Positions 25,433-36,093 of a DNA stretch of 64,000 bases are shown in pieces. The stretch's first letter is position 1, and the number at the start of each line of letters is the position of its first letter. The DNA is from Halicephalobus mephisto (lineage: Eukaryota; Nematoda; Chromadorea; Rhabditida; Panagrolaimidae): assembly GCA_009193035.1 (NCBI GenBank), contig SWDT01000058.1:649315-713314 (forward strand), in the 5' to 3' direction. The notes beneath the pieces were generated by a model. The model was not told where the DNA came from and made no database searches. It saw only the letters and a program-made list of their open reading frames with translations. Both the position numbers and the translations under genes were made by a program.

Positions 25433-27404
25433 TTATTTAACCCAGAGGTACTCTCCGTTTGGAGTAGGGGCACTTGCGGACTGTTTGCTGCCCTGGGGCT
25501 GTGACGACTCCCCGTTGGATTGGTCGTAGCCTTGGGGAGAGGGTTGTTTGGAGGAGTTTTCGGAATATCCTTGGGATGTTGGATCTTGAGCAGGAGGAAC
25601 TTGGACTTGTGAAAGTTTGGAAGAATCCTCGGTATCGTAACCTCCGGATGATTCTTGAGTTTTTGCACTTGTTTGGGCGTCATATGGATTGACAGATGGA
25701 GCATTTGATTGTGAGTGGTTTTCGCAATGTCGACAGGAACCGGGTTGACCTGGATCTCCTGGAGGACCTGGGGGTCCTGGAAGTCCTGGATTTCCGGGAG
25801 ATCCACTGAAGTTTGAGAAATTTTTAAAGATATATGAATTTGAAGTTTACCGGTCTCCAACAGGTCCTCTCATTCCTGGAGGTCCTTCTATGCCGGGTTT
25901 CCCGGGCGTTCCTGGGTTCCCGGGCACTCCTCTAGGTCCTACTCTTCCTGCAGGACCTGGAGGACCTACGGGAGCACCGTTGAGCACTTTGCCTCTGTCG
26001 CCGACTGGACCCTTAGGTCCTGGGGGTCCGGGTTCCCCTCTGGTGCCTGGTGGGCCTGAAAGCGAAGTTTTTAATTAAGAAAAAATTCAAATTTCCGCGC
26101 TAGCCTGTAATACCGTAATAGCCAATTTTCGCTGTAAGAAAATCGACTCGCTCTCCCGTCGGTTTTCTTCCAGCGAGTGTTGGGGAATCAGATATCAAAG
26201 TCGAAATTTTTTTTCAGTTTTTTATAACTTTTTAAAATTTAATTTTTTTAATTTTCGGAATTTTTATAAAATTTTATTGTTTTTATAATTTAAAATTTTT
26301 ATAAAATTTTATTTTTTTTACAATTTAAAATTTTTATAGAATTTTATTTTTTTTATAATTCAAAATTTTATTAAAAAAAAGAACTTGAGAGAAATGCATT
26401 CAGTTTTGCTTTAATAAATTTTAGAAATTTTTAATATTATAGTTTTTGTTGTAAATCAACAATTTAGTTAAAAATCGAATCATTTAGATGATTAATTTTT
26501 TTTATTTAATAAAATTGAACTTACCCGGAGGTCCTGGACGGGCACCCTCTCCCGATCTGCCGGGCTTGCCTGCCTGTCCTGGAGGTCCACGAGGTCCCTT
26601 CATTCCAGCAAGACCTGGAAAAATTTCCAACATTATTTTCGAAATTTTCTAAACGTTAAAATTAAAAAATATATAATTGTTTAAAGTTTTAAAATTTCCG
26701 CGTATAAAGAATTTTATAATAATCGAAAAATCCTAAATTAATTTTTAGGATAATTCTGAATTTCACAAATTCGCGTAATTTTCGATAAATTTGTTTTTAA
26801 TTTTTAAAATAGCACGGCTTCATGTAGTTTCGTAAAAAATCTCGATTAATTTAATTGATAAAATTTTTATTTTAATTAACTGAACCTGAATTCCTCACCT
26901 GGCGGGCCTGGGGGTGCGGGGGGACATCGTTGGCAGGCGGTGTCCCTGACGTCGGCAGCGGGAAGGTACACTCCTGGTCTTCCAGGTCTGCCGTTGGGTC
27001 CGGGATCGCCATCTCGTCCGGGAGCTCCTTCGGGTCCGGAGACACCCCTAGGACCCGGAGAGCCCTGGGTACATGCACAACATGCCCCGCTTGATGCGGT
27101 TGCCTGAGGGCCATAGGGGTTGTTTGCGTAACCAGACTGTCTTTCAAGTCTCCGTCTTTCATTAGGCCCAGCGGCAAAGGACATTTGTTTCCAGATATCT
27201 CGGGACTCCATCTGAAGTCAGAGTACTGAAAAATACCAGTTTCGAACCCAGACTTACCTTGCACAATTCCACGTGGTTCAACATCAGGCTTAATTTCTGT
27301 TGGAAATGGACATGCATCATGGGCAAAAGGACAATCATGGTCATCATGCAGAAAGTACTGGCCACCGTGGCCAAGAAAGTAGTTTCCCGACCAGATATCC
27401 CCAT
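25433..27404 (-). CDS. Nematode cuticle collagen
   Basis: Structural extracellular-matrix protein of the cuticle. Exons (minus): 27404-27258, 27211-26899, 26614-26525, 26055-25851, 25805-25433; 375 residues. A Col_cuticle_N-type N terminus has a membrane/signal segment at ~9-31 and the VELCK...RDIW block. A furin-like site RLER (70-73) follows, as in BLI-4-processed collagens. A CCAC cluster (93-96) precedes Gly-X-Y block 1 (99-129). CQRC (142-145) separates it from the longer Gly-X-Y region, which has a few interruptions and ends in a CRHC pair. The C-terminal tail of about 90 residues is Ser/Gln/Pro-rich, ending EYLWVK. Cysteine pairs flanking the triple helix are typical of interchain bonding. 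The subgroup is not assigned. Confidence 0.92.
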
Positions 27405-27763
27405 TTTTAGGTTTTCAAGGTAATTCGAAAAAAAAGAAAAAATGGAATGATCAACTAAACCTATTTGACATCAGTAAACCCTCCCAAAGACACCTGGAAT
27501 TTTTTGTCAATCTAGGTCACGGCCTGATTTGGGAGAAATTCGATCAACGAAAAAATGGAAAAAAAGTTTCTTAAATTTTTGATGTTATTAATTAAATATT
27601 GTATCATAAGCAAAAAAATATTCAGCAATTTTTACATAATCTAACATCATTATTATTTTTAAAAAATCGATTTAAATTATCATTCAAAGAAGTTAATCAA
27701 AATCGTCTATTATAATAAATATATATTATGAAATATCATTATTTAATATTTATATATAATATT
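27405..27763 (-). promoter_or_regulatory. Upstream region of the collagen gene
   Basis: Intergenic, AT-rich. 27480-27560 is of mixed composition and closest to the start codon; no TATA box is clear. Confidence 0.35.
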
Positions 27764-28240
27764 TTAAAAATTCGGATTTTTGAAGCTCTGTAACCCGGCG
27801 AATACTGAATAGATTTCGATAATTTTTTTTCATCGAGTTTAGGTAACTTTAACCTTTCGTTTGAGATTTAAAAATATCCAAAAAAGTAGTAATTTGTTCG
27901 AAAAATAAAAGGAAATTTAAATTTTACAAAAACTAAGTGAAATTGACACTGGAACAGAACGCCAAAAATTAAAATTCGAATTCGATTAATGTTAGAACAG
28001 AACGCCAAAAATCGAAATTTGAATTCGATTGAATTAGTATAGGAACAGAACGCCAAAAATCGAAATTCGAATTCGATTAATGTTAGAACAGAACGCCAAA
28101 AATCGAAATTCGAGTTCGATTAAATTAGCATAGGAACAGAACGCCAAAAATCGAAATTCGAATTCGATTGATGTTAGAACAGAACGCCAAAAATAAAAAT
28201 TTAAACCGAATTGAATTAACGTTAGAACAGAACGCCAAAA
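27764..28240 (+). repeat. GGAACAGAACGCC minisatellite repeat, copy 2
   Basis: Same head (TTGAAGCTCTGTAACCCGGC) and same 13-mer array as at 4.97-5.40 kb, with eight units of about 53 bp. Flanks differ, so it is a dispersed element rather than a segmental duplication. Confidence 0.88.
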
Positions 28241-28610
28241 ATTGAAAATTATTTTTCTAACGAAATAATTTTTAATTTTTTTTAAATAATTTTTAATTTT
28301 TTGACATTATATAAAACGGCAAACCCATCTAAACTTAATTTAAAAAATAATCATCAAAATTCATTCAATATTCAGTGAATTAAAGTTGCACTTTTTAAAG
28401 CGCATTATTAATCATCCAAAAATCAGAAAAATTATAATTTGTTTTATTTTCATAAATTTGAGCAAATTTTCTAAAATGAATAAAAAGTAAAAATTATTTT
28501 CCGTGATGAAAATTGTTTTAAATTTGATATTTTTGGAAATTTTATAAATTAAATTTTCGACACATTTTACACAAAAATAATTTTCTTTAAAATTTAAAAT
28601 TCATACTGTA
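28241..28610. other. AT-rich spacer, nothing seen
   Basis: No open frame, repeat array or splice-site context stands out. Confidence 0.5.
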
Positions 28611-28759
28611 CACACAAAAAGAGTAACTTTTGGTACAGTAATATATATATGTAAATAGTTATTATCAAGTTTCAATTTTCGTCACAAAAGTCAAACATGT
28701 ATGAAAATGTAACGTTTCGTAATTTTTACGAAATTAAAAATTTCGCTTTTTTGGGTGTA
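28611..28759 (-). mobile_element. MITE family B, copy 2
   Basis: Ends CACACAAAAAGAGTAACTTT and TTCGCTTTTTTGGGTGTAG as inverted repeats. Inverted relative to copy 1. Confidence 0.8.
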
Positions 28760-28811
28760 GATGACAATTTGCGAACAAAAAGTTGACTTTTCTTTTTTAA
28801 TTAGTTATAAT

Positions 28812-28969
28812 ATACAAAAAAACCTAAATTTTAGTACAGTAAGAAATTCAAAGAGTCACTATTAAGTTTCAATTTCGTCACAAAAGTCAAATATTCACAA
28901 AAAATATTACGATTATGTCACGTTTCATAATTTTTATGGAATTAAAAATTTCGCTTTTTTGGGTGTAGA
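28812..28969 (-). mobile_element. MITE family B, copy 3
   Basis: Adjacent to copy 2 in the same orientation. The right 40 bp is nearly identical to copy 2, the left end is decayed. Confidence 0.75.
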
Positions 28970-29310
28970 TGATTTTGATGAAGATGTTTTATTTTTTACG
29001 TTAGAATATATAAAAATAAAAAATTAGAATTTCCTCGAGGATTCGTGGGAACATTTCCAAAGTTAGACCAATTACAAGTATTTTCTTGGGAACATTTCTG
29101 AATGGCAAACCGAGAATACTTATGAATGATCTCCAGAATCTACATTTAAAAATTTACATAAGGGAATTTTAATTTTTACATTTTCTATATTTTTTAATTT
29201 TTAATTTTTTACATTTTTTATTATTTTTTTATAATAGTTCAGAGTAAATTTCGATCTAGAATCCCGAGGGGTTCTGGTTGAAGATGCATTTACTGGATCT
29301 AGAACCATCA
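28970..29310. other. Spacer with repeat fragment
   Basis: 29240-29310 matches the ~190-bp unit repeated at 29.46-29.82 kb (TCTAGAATC, ATTTACTGGATCTAGAA). The rest is AT-rich. Confidence 0.5.
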
Positions 29311-29447
29311 TCATTTCGCTCTAGCATCGGCAAAATGACGTGGTCTTAGATTATAAGGCATCCTCACTGAAGCTGCGACGGCCATGACAAGTGCATTCCT
29401 ACAGAGTTCTCTCCAACGTTTCCTAAGGTTTCTTCCTCAATCTAGAA
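29311..29447 (-). CDS. Coding-like island, minus strand, unknown
   Basis: A unique GC-richer patch in AT-rich DNA. One minus frame is open for about 42 codons up to TGA (29313-29311). It reads as a basic sequence including RWRELCRNALVMAVAASV and ending ADARAK. It may be the terminal exon of an unseen gene or a transposon relic. No partner exon was fixed. Confidence 0.3.
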
Positions 29448-29459
29448 CCAGGTTTACAG

Positions 29460-29815
29460 AAAAAAACCAAAATTATTTCGATATTATGGAGATGAGAGAA
29501 TAATTGTTATCTTTAATATTTTACATTTTCTGCTTTTATTATGTTTAAAGTATTTCCAGATTATATATTAGTTTAGAATCTCAAGAACTTCTGATTGATG
29601 ACGTATTTACTAGATCTAGAATCAAATTTGTTGGAAAAAATCAAAATTATTTCGATATTATGGAGATGAGAGAATAATTGTTATCTTTAATATCTTACAT
29701 TTTCTGCTTTTATTATGTTTGAAGCATTTCCAGATTATATATTAGTTTAGAATCTCAAGAACTTCTGATTGATAAAGTATCTATTAGATCTAGAATCAAA
29801 TTTTCAAGAAAAATA
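29460..29815. repeat. ~190-bp direct duplication
   Basis: Two nearly identical units share AATTATTTCGATATTATGGA, GAGAATAATTGTTATCTTTA and AATCTCAAGAACTTCTGATT. Confidence 0.88.
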
Positions 29816-30178
29816 AAATCATGTTGATATACAAAAGAAAGACCGAAAATACAATTTTTAGGATCTTCTATTTTTACTTTTCTTTAACATTCACAGAACA
29901 GATGTGAAATAAGTATTTCGAAATGTTCTAATCGAGTATTTAGTTACTAGATCTAGGATTATATCCTTAGTACTTTATCGGATCTTTCTCCAAAGGATAT
30001 GACAATACGTGACTAGATTACAATTTTAACAATTAAGCCTGACTTATGTTCGTTTGCAATTCCAAGTTTGGTTTTCATTGATCACATATATTCATAAAAC
30101 CAGTTAATGTTACTTTTTCGCGACATTTCTGCTTATCAGCCGGTTTGTGGTGATTTTTGTCTTTTTTCTGTATGTGTA
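29816..30178. other. Spacer, no gene seen
   Basis: AT-rich, unique, no supported frame. Confidence 0.5.
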
Positions 30179-30322
30179 TACACAAAAAACATAATTTTTG
30201 ATCTGATAAAAATTACGAATCGTCACATTTTTCATGAATATTTGGTATTTGTGACGGAAATTAGAACTTAATAGTGACTATTTCTATTTGTTACTGTACT
30301 AAAAGTTATGATTTTTTGGAGG
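30179..30322 (+). mobile_element. MITE family B, copy 4
   Basis: Contains CGTCACATTTTTCATGAATA and ends AAAAGTTATGATTTTTTGG. Same orientation as copy 1. Confidence 0.7.
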
Positions 30323-30362
30323 AAAATGACAGAATAATTATTAAAACGTATTTTACTTAATT

Positions 30363-30757
30363 TTGAACATTTTTCGGCACAGAAATTTAGAAGTTCTTAA
30401 ATTTGGATAAAAAATATGTAGAATGAGACCTGTAGATTCGGAATCTACGGATTCTGAAGACTAACACTAAATCCTGATATCAGATTTGAAATCTACGGTT
30501 TCTGAAGGTTAATCTTCAAATATTATATCAAATTTGAAATCTGCGGATTCTGAAGGCAATCCTCAAATGTGATATCAGATTCAAAATCTACGGATTCTGA
30601 AGGTTAATCTTCAAATGTGATATCAAATTCAAAATCTACGATTTCTGAAGGTTAATCTTCAAATCTAACATCAGATTCGGAATCTACGGATCTCATTCTA
30701 CATATTTTTTATCCAAATTTAAGAACTTCTAAATTTCTGTGTTGGAAAAAGTCCAAA
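30363..30757. mobile_element. Foldback element with internal minisatellite
   Basis: Arms of about 50 bp are inverted and essentially perfect (AAATTTGGATAAAAAATATG left, CATATTTTTTATCCAAATTT right); weaker pairing extends outward. Between them lie about five ~62-bp units with ATCTACGGATTCTGAAGGTT. No coding capacity. Confidence 0.9.
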
Positions 30758-30792
30758 AATATCTAGAATAATTCTTAATTGGTTTTGTATAT

Positions 30793-30981
30793 ATGGGATT
30801 TAAAACATCTGTTTTTTACGAAAATGTGCGATATAAAGAAAACTCGGAAAGGTGCGCAATTTCACGCTTATTTCTTTCTCTGCCGAATGTGAACAAGCTC
30901 CCGAAGGCGTCGGAAACATGGGAATTTAGCCAGTCAAAAGCGAAAAAATTTGGTGGTTATTCAAGCAGACTTAAATCCTAA
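30793..30981 (+). other. Coding-like island, strand unresolved
   Basis: Unique patch with 62 open plus-strand codons (from ATG 30793, ending GGYSSRLKS) but also open frames on the minus strand, one starting MFPTPSGACSHSAEK. No splice sites fix an exon. Unrecognised. Confidence 0.25.
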
Positions 30982-31439
30982 AAAATATTGATTGATTTAA
31001 AAATTTAAAAATTAGTCAATTTTTGTTTAAGAGGTTTATCCGGAATCCGTTAATTGAGTTAAATCCCAAATCCGAGCCAGTTTTCTTTTTTTCAAAAATA
31101 AACGAAATTTTTTATTTTTGAATCTTTGGAAAATTTCGAGGATAATTATAGGCCTATTGAACACCGCTGAATGGGCTATTTTTAAATAAAACGTGATTTT
31201 TAGTTATCTCTGAAATGGACGGATTTTTAAATAATATATTTTTGAAAATATTCAGTCGTAAATTTGTAAATTTGTAAATTCGAAAATTTACTTTTTTAAT
31301 AATTATTTTATTACAGAAATTAAAAATAATTTTTTTTAAATTGTTTTGGATTTTTTACAAGATTCTAAAATTCGAAATTTTTAATGATTTTTGGGATTTT
31401 TTGCAAGATTCTGGAATTTTAGTGAAATATCCCTTTAGG

Positions 31440-31800
31440 TTTTTAAAAATTTAGGATTTTTCATAAGATTCTAGAATGTTAGTGGAATTTTTTTTATAGA
31501 ATATTGGCAGTTTTAGAATTTTCTGTAGGATTCTAGAATGTTAGTGAAATTCTTTATAGAATGTTAGTGAAATTTTTTTAATAGAATATTGGCAGTTCCA
31601 GAATCTTCTGTAAGATTCTAGAATGTTAGTGAAATTCTTTATAGAATGTTAGTGGAATTTTTTATAGAATATTGACAGTTCCAGAATCTTCTGTAGGATT
31701 CTAGAATGTTAGTGAAATTTTTTATAGAATATTGGTAGTTCCAGAATCTTCTGTAAAATTCCAGAGTGTTATTAAAGTTTCTTTGAAATTTCGGAAGATT
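31440..31800. repeat. ~90-bp GAA/TTC-rich tandem repeat
   Basis: About four units share TTCCAGAATCTTCTGTAAGA and ATTCTAGAATGTTAGTGAAA. Confidence 0.85.
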
Positions 31801-31899
31801 TTAAAATCTTTTATTTAATTTTGGATTTTCACTGGATTTCATTTAGATTCAAATAAATTCTAGAATTTTCTATATGATTTCAGAATGATATTGATGTTG

Positions 31900-32225
31900 C
31901 TTTAAAATTCTAAAATTTTTTATATAATTATATAATTTATTAATTTTTTCTAATTTCTCATAAATTCTAGGATTTTTTATATAATTCTAAAATTTTTAAA
32001 ATTTCTCATAAATTCTAAAATTTTTTATATAATTCTAAAATTTTTTAAATTTCTTATAAATTCTAAAATTTTTTATATAATTATATAATTTTTAAAATTT
32101 CTCATAAATTCTAAAATTTTTTATATAATTCTAAAATTTTTAAAATTTCTCATAAATTCTAGAATTTTTTATATAATTCTAAAATTTATCAAATTTTTAA
32201 AATTTCTCATAAATTCTAGAATTTT
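31900..32225. repeat. ~45-bp AT tandem repeat
   Basis: Units of CATAAATTCTAAAATTTTTT and ATATAATTCTAAAATT, five to six copies. Confidence 0.8.
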
Positions 32226-32479
32226 CTATGAAACTAACATGTTTCAAAAATTCCTTCAAAATTTGAAAAATATATTTTTTATTATTTCGAAATTATCTAT
32301 TTTAATAAAATTAAAATTTTTATTTTTTAAATTTATTGTTTATTTCAAAGCTAATTAAAAACGATAAAAAAGTGTGGATTTCCATCCTAGAATTTCAGAC
32401 GTGACAGTTTCAGTGAAAAACGACCTTACGATTAAGAGTTGAATACCCCCTCCAGTGCTGAACCAATTTCCCCAAAGGA

Positions 32480-32594
32480 TTAACTCCTCAAGTTTTCTTC
32501 GATTTCGTGCTCGTTCTGGAGTGATGATTCTTTTTTCGTGTTTTTCAAACTTCTGGGATTTCGAATCCGAAGTTGTTCAAAAGCCACTTTCCAA
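32480..32594 (-). CDS. Probable terminal exon of an unseen minus-strand gene
   Basis: A TTTATTAG acceptor is followed by 115 nt (phase 2 entry) encoding 37 residues: WKVAFEQLRIRNPRSL..., then a Lys/Glu-rich end, then TAA at 32482-32480. The composition and acceptor look exonic; no upstream partner was found within the repeats at 32.6-33.1 kb. A second minus frame over the same bases is also open and contains ITPERARNRRKLEEL, so the frame is not certain. Confidence 0.35.
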
Positions 32595-32624
32595 CTAATA
32601 AACAAAAATTTAAAAATTTTTATT

Positions 32625-32935
32625 ACAGTATTTCAAAATTTTTAAAAATTTTCATAAATATTGCCTCAGGGGATTTTTTCAAAAAGTTGTTTTAAATTTT
32701 TAAATTTTTTAGTGTATAGATCATTGTTTTAAATTTACTGTAATTTTTAACTTTTATAACTTTTAATTTTTTGAAAATTTTCATAAATATTGCCTCAGGG
32801 GATTTTTTCAAAAAGTTGTTTTAAATTTTTAAATTTTCAAATTTTTTAGTGTATAGATCATTGTTTTAAATTTATTGTAATTTTTAATTTTTATAACTTT
32901 TAATTTTTTGAAAATTTCCATAAATATTGCCTGAG
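32625..32935. repeat. ~135-bp tandem repeat, about 2.5 copies
   Basis: Shared TTTCATAAATATTGCCTCAG and TTTTAGTGTATAGATCATTG. Confidence 0.85.
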
Positions 32936-33217
32936 GGGATTTCTTTCAAAAAGATGTTGAAAGCTGTCTTCAGTTTTCGGACTTTTCTGATTCGAACATT
33001 TGATAAAAATTTCCGACATAAAAGTCAATTTTTATTTTACTATAATATTACTGTATTTTTAAATTTTTAAATTTTTTATTTTTTATTTTTTTTAAATTTT
33101 TTATTTTTTATTTTTTTTTAAATTTTTTATTTTTTTTAATTTATTTTTTTTCAGAGAAATGTGATTTGAAAAAAATACTTTTTTATTCAAAAATTGAAAA
33201 GTTAATTGATCCTAAAA

Positions 33218-33499
33218 ATGCCAGGGATCTACCTTCCTTTGACGAAATTCATCTTGTTGGCAAATCAGATTACGGTAAATTTAACAAAGGAGAATTCAGA
33301 AGCAGCAGTTTTCACAAATCAAAATGCAATCTACAGCGACATGCCCGCGGATTTCGCTTACGACAATAATCTGAAGCCTCCAGATGCAGTCTACATAGAA
33401 GAAGACGAAAGTTATTGGCGAAGTTATTCATCTGATTCCGGAGGCTCCGATTACGGTATTCTGAGAGACAGTTCTAATTACGGTCGGTTTAAAATTTAA
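33218..33499 (+). CDS. Small acidic Tyr/Ser-rich protein, unknown
   Basis: From ATG 33218, 93 residues. The N terminus is mildly hydrophobic (YLPLTKFILLANQI), which could be a signal peptide. The rest is acidic and Tyr-rich with two SDYG/SNYG-like motifs near the end, and TAA at 33497. A T-rich acceptor ends at 33154, 63 nt upstream. Alternative model: the exon starts at 33155 in another frame (RDLPSFDEIHLVGKSDY) and joins this frame through a 25-nt GT..AG segment at 33275-33299. A possible AATAAA lies near 33755. I do not recognise the family. Confidence 0.5.
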   Translation: MPGIYLPLTKFILLANQITVNLTKENSEAAVFTNQNAIYSDMPADFAYDNNLKPPDAVYIEEDESYWRSYSSDSGGSDYGILRDSSNYGRFKI

Positions 33500-33962
33500 A
33501 AAATAAAAAAAATAAAAAAATAAAAAATTTAAAAAAATTAAAATGTTAAAATTTGTAAAAATTTGACTTAATCCTAAAATTTGTAAATTACTGTAAATGG
33601 AAGATGATTACTCCGAAATGACCTCATTTGCTCATGTATCGGTTATTTTTGATTTTTGAAGATACTGTAGAAGTTTCGTTTGTTCCCTTAATCGATTGGT
33701 TCTGTACCAATGGTGACTCGGTTTATTCGAGTACCAACGATACAAAATTAATTAAATAAAATTCCGAACAATTTAGTGTTGTTCATTTTTTCATTTTTAA
33801 ATGATGTCACTATTGTCCCAAATTGGCGTGCAAGTTGGGTTCCTGCGTCTCAGGGATTTTCATTTTCATACTTTTCCCGCTTTCTGTGACAGTATTACTT
33901 TACATTCGTAAAGGACATAGTTTCCGAAAAATTACTGTAATGATAGTTACTGTGAGGCAATT
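33500..33962 (+). other. 3' region of the 33.2-kb gene and spacer
   Basis: AT-rich 3' UTR-like sequence. A short frame from ATG near 33598 (MEDDYSEMTSF) could be a further exon but has no support. Confidence 0.35.
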
Positions 33963-34482
33963 TGTTTTTTAACTGACTATTACGCAAAGGTGATGATTCT
34001 TCTCCAAAGTTATCGATTTTCCGAGATTTTCGATTTCGAACTGTCCGATTCTCAAGTCGAACTAATTCTGTCCTAGTTCGAACTTTCGATTTCAGAACTC
34101 GAATCAGTTCGAATTAATTTGAATCAGTTGTGTTCCGACAGAAACTACAATAGAGAAGACCTGAAGAGATAGCCTGAATATCACGGACTCTAGAATACTG
34201 TAGCACAAGAATGACCTTCGGTTGTCTGTTGTGCAGGATGTATTGTTTGTCAGTGCCTTATTTGTTGAGTAAAGACTTGTAGTGCTCTTCTTATGCCTGA
34301 TCTCAACAAGTTGGAAATCGACAGTTCTGCCGGAATAATCGGAGAACAGTTAGTGAACAACTCCGATAGTTCGGCTTCCTCTCACTTCCGAACGACTTCA
34401 CCGCTACTCCAAATTCACCCGTAAATCAAGTCCCTCCGCCTCAGGCACTTTCGTCCTGAGACCCTTTTCGCTTTCTGAGACA
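33963..34482. mobile_element. ~520-bp TGT..ACA element (solo-LTR-like), copy 1
   Basis: Starts TGTTTTTTAACTGACTATTA, ends CTTTCTGAGACA, and is about 95% identical to 49657-50174. TG..CA ends and this size fit a solo LTR, but no 4-6 bp target duplication is visible and there is no internal coding region. A sub-block (GATAGCCTGAATATCA) is shared with the smaller elements at 37.1-37.5 kb. Confidence 0.7.
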
Positions 34483-35283
34483 GACACTCTATGGTAGATA
34501 TCTTGAAAAATCCATTCGTGCTGGGATAAAAAATAAGAAACAATTAATTTTATAAAATTACTGTAACTAACAAGCTCATGATATAGTTTTAAAAAAGTTA
34601 AAATTTAGAAAAGAAAAAATTTGAAAATTGTATTTTTCGTTTCAAGATCGAAAATAAAAAATAATTAATTTTAATTTAAAATTAAGGAATTCAAAATTCG
34701 TATTTTAGTTATTTTTGGATTTTTGGGATCTTGATGGATAATTTCGAAATCACGTAAAATTAGATTTTTAATTTTATTCTTTTGAAAAATAAACTTTTTT
34801 GTTTTTTATTTTTTTATAAATTAAAAAATTTTTTTTAGATTTTTGAATTTAATTATTACGGTTTTAAAAATCTATATTTTTAATTAAAATACGATTTTTT
34901 TTTGTAACTTTAATTTTATAGAATTTTGAATTTATTTTTTTTTATTATTTTTAAATTTAATCTTTTTAAATATAGAAATCTATATTTTTAATTAAAATAC
35001 GAAATTTTTTTGTAACTTTAATTTTATAGAATTTTGAATTTATTTTTTTTATTATTTTTAAATTTAATCTTTTTAAATATAGAAATCTATATTTTTAATT
35101 AAAATGCGAAATTTTTTTGTAACTTTAATTTAAAAATTAATAAAAAAAAATAAGCTTTTTTTATTTTTTTCCACTACGAATTAAGGTTTGCAAAATTTTC
35201 AGTACTTGATGTCAAGATTAACTCGTCAAGTTTTTGATTTTTTTCACTCAAGTTAATTGAAACCTGTCAAACTTGAAAATATC
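34483..35283. repeat. AT-rich spacer with ~113-bp tandem repeat
   Basis: At 34860-35130 three units share CTATATTTTTAATTAAAATA and TTTTGTAACTTTAATTTTAT. No gene. Confidence 0.7.
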
Positions 35284-35440
35284 ACAGACAAAAAAAGCGT
35301 AATTTTTGACACAGTAAGAAATGCAACTCGTCACTATTAAGTTTTATTTTTTGTCACAAAAGTCAAATATTCATGAAAAATATGATAATTGTATTACATT
35401 TTGTAATTTTTAACAGGTCAAAAGTTATGCTTTTTGGGTA
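35284..35440 (-). mobile_element. MITE family B, copy 5
   Basis: Ends ACAGACAAAAAAAGCGTAAT and TCAAAAGTTATGCTTTTTGG. Intact interior GTCACTATTAAGTTTTATTT. Confidence 0.8.
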
Positions 35441-35533
35441 ATCTTAATGCAGCTATATATTGGATCTGATATATCTGACACATCAGAGTCGTTTTAATAT
35501 ATCGATATACTATATACAATCCACCCATATCAA

Positions 35534-35880
35534 CATACAAAAAAATAATTTTTGACTTTGTAAGAAATGCAAAATCGTCACTATTATTTTTATGAACACA
35601 TAGTTCCCAAGATCGGGGATATTCAGAATACCGAAGACTTAACAGTCCCTTTTATCCACTGAGGAGTAAAAAGGGAACATTTCGGTATATCGGGGGTCCA
35701 CCCTGAGTGTAGCTTTGATATTTATTAATATTGTTCCTATTTTTACATTGTTTTATTGTTAATTAAAAACATAATAATTATGTTTTATTTTTTGTCACAA
35801 AAATCAAATATTAATGAAAAATGTGACGATTGAGTCACATTTCGCAATTGTCACGAAACCAAAAGTTACACTTTTCGAGC
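35534..35880 (-). mobile_element. MITE family B, copy 6, split by a ~194-bp insertion
   Basis: The left part runs to CGTCACTATTA near 35586 and the right part resumes at about 35781 with TGTTTTATTTTTTGTCAC. The unrelated DNA between (35587-35780) includes CCCAAGATCGGGGATATTCA and a GGTATATCGGGGGTCC stretch. Confidence 0.75.
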
Positions 35881-35895
35881 ACCAACTGACTTCGG

Positions 35896-36093
35896 TCACG
35901 CGTCGTGTGCGATTTCGGATTCCGTTTTTCCCATCTTGATCAAATTACCGATTTTCTCATGGATAATCCTCTCCAGAAACTTTTGGATATGTTTATTCTT
36001 TATTTTGCCACGAAATATTTTTTAGTAAAAATAAAATTTTTGCAATTTTGTTTTTAAAAATGACGAATACCTTTGAGCTGTCAAAAGTGCCGC
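35896..36093 (-). CDS. Two 3' exons of an unseen minus-strand gene (partial)
   Basis: Exon 36093-36071 (23 nt) is bounded by TTTTCAG and AAG|GTATTC. Exon 35979-35896 is entered after CAAAAG and ends in TGA. Read in phase they give GTFDSSK then FLERIIHEKIGNLIKMGK... and a short acidic end, an amphipathic helix. No 5' exons found. Unrecognised. Confidence 0.35.

Noticed and set aside
25393..25860. 155-codon minus-strand frame over the collagen gene
   Set aside because: It is an alternate frame of collagen exon 5; the Gly-X-Y frame with matching splice phases is the real one.
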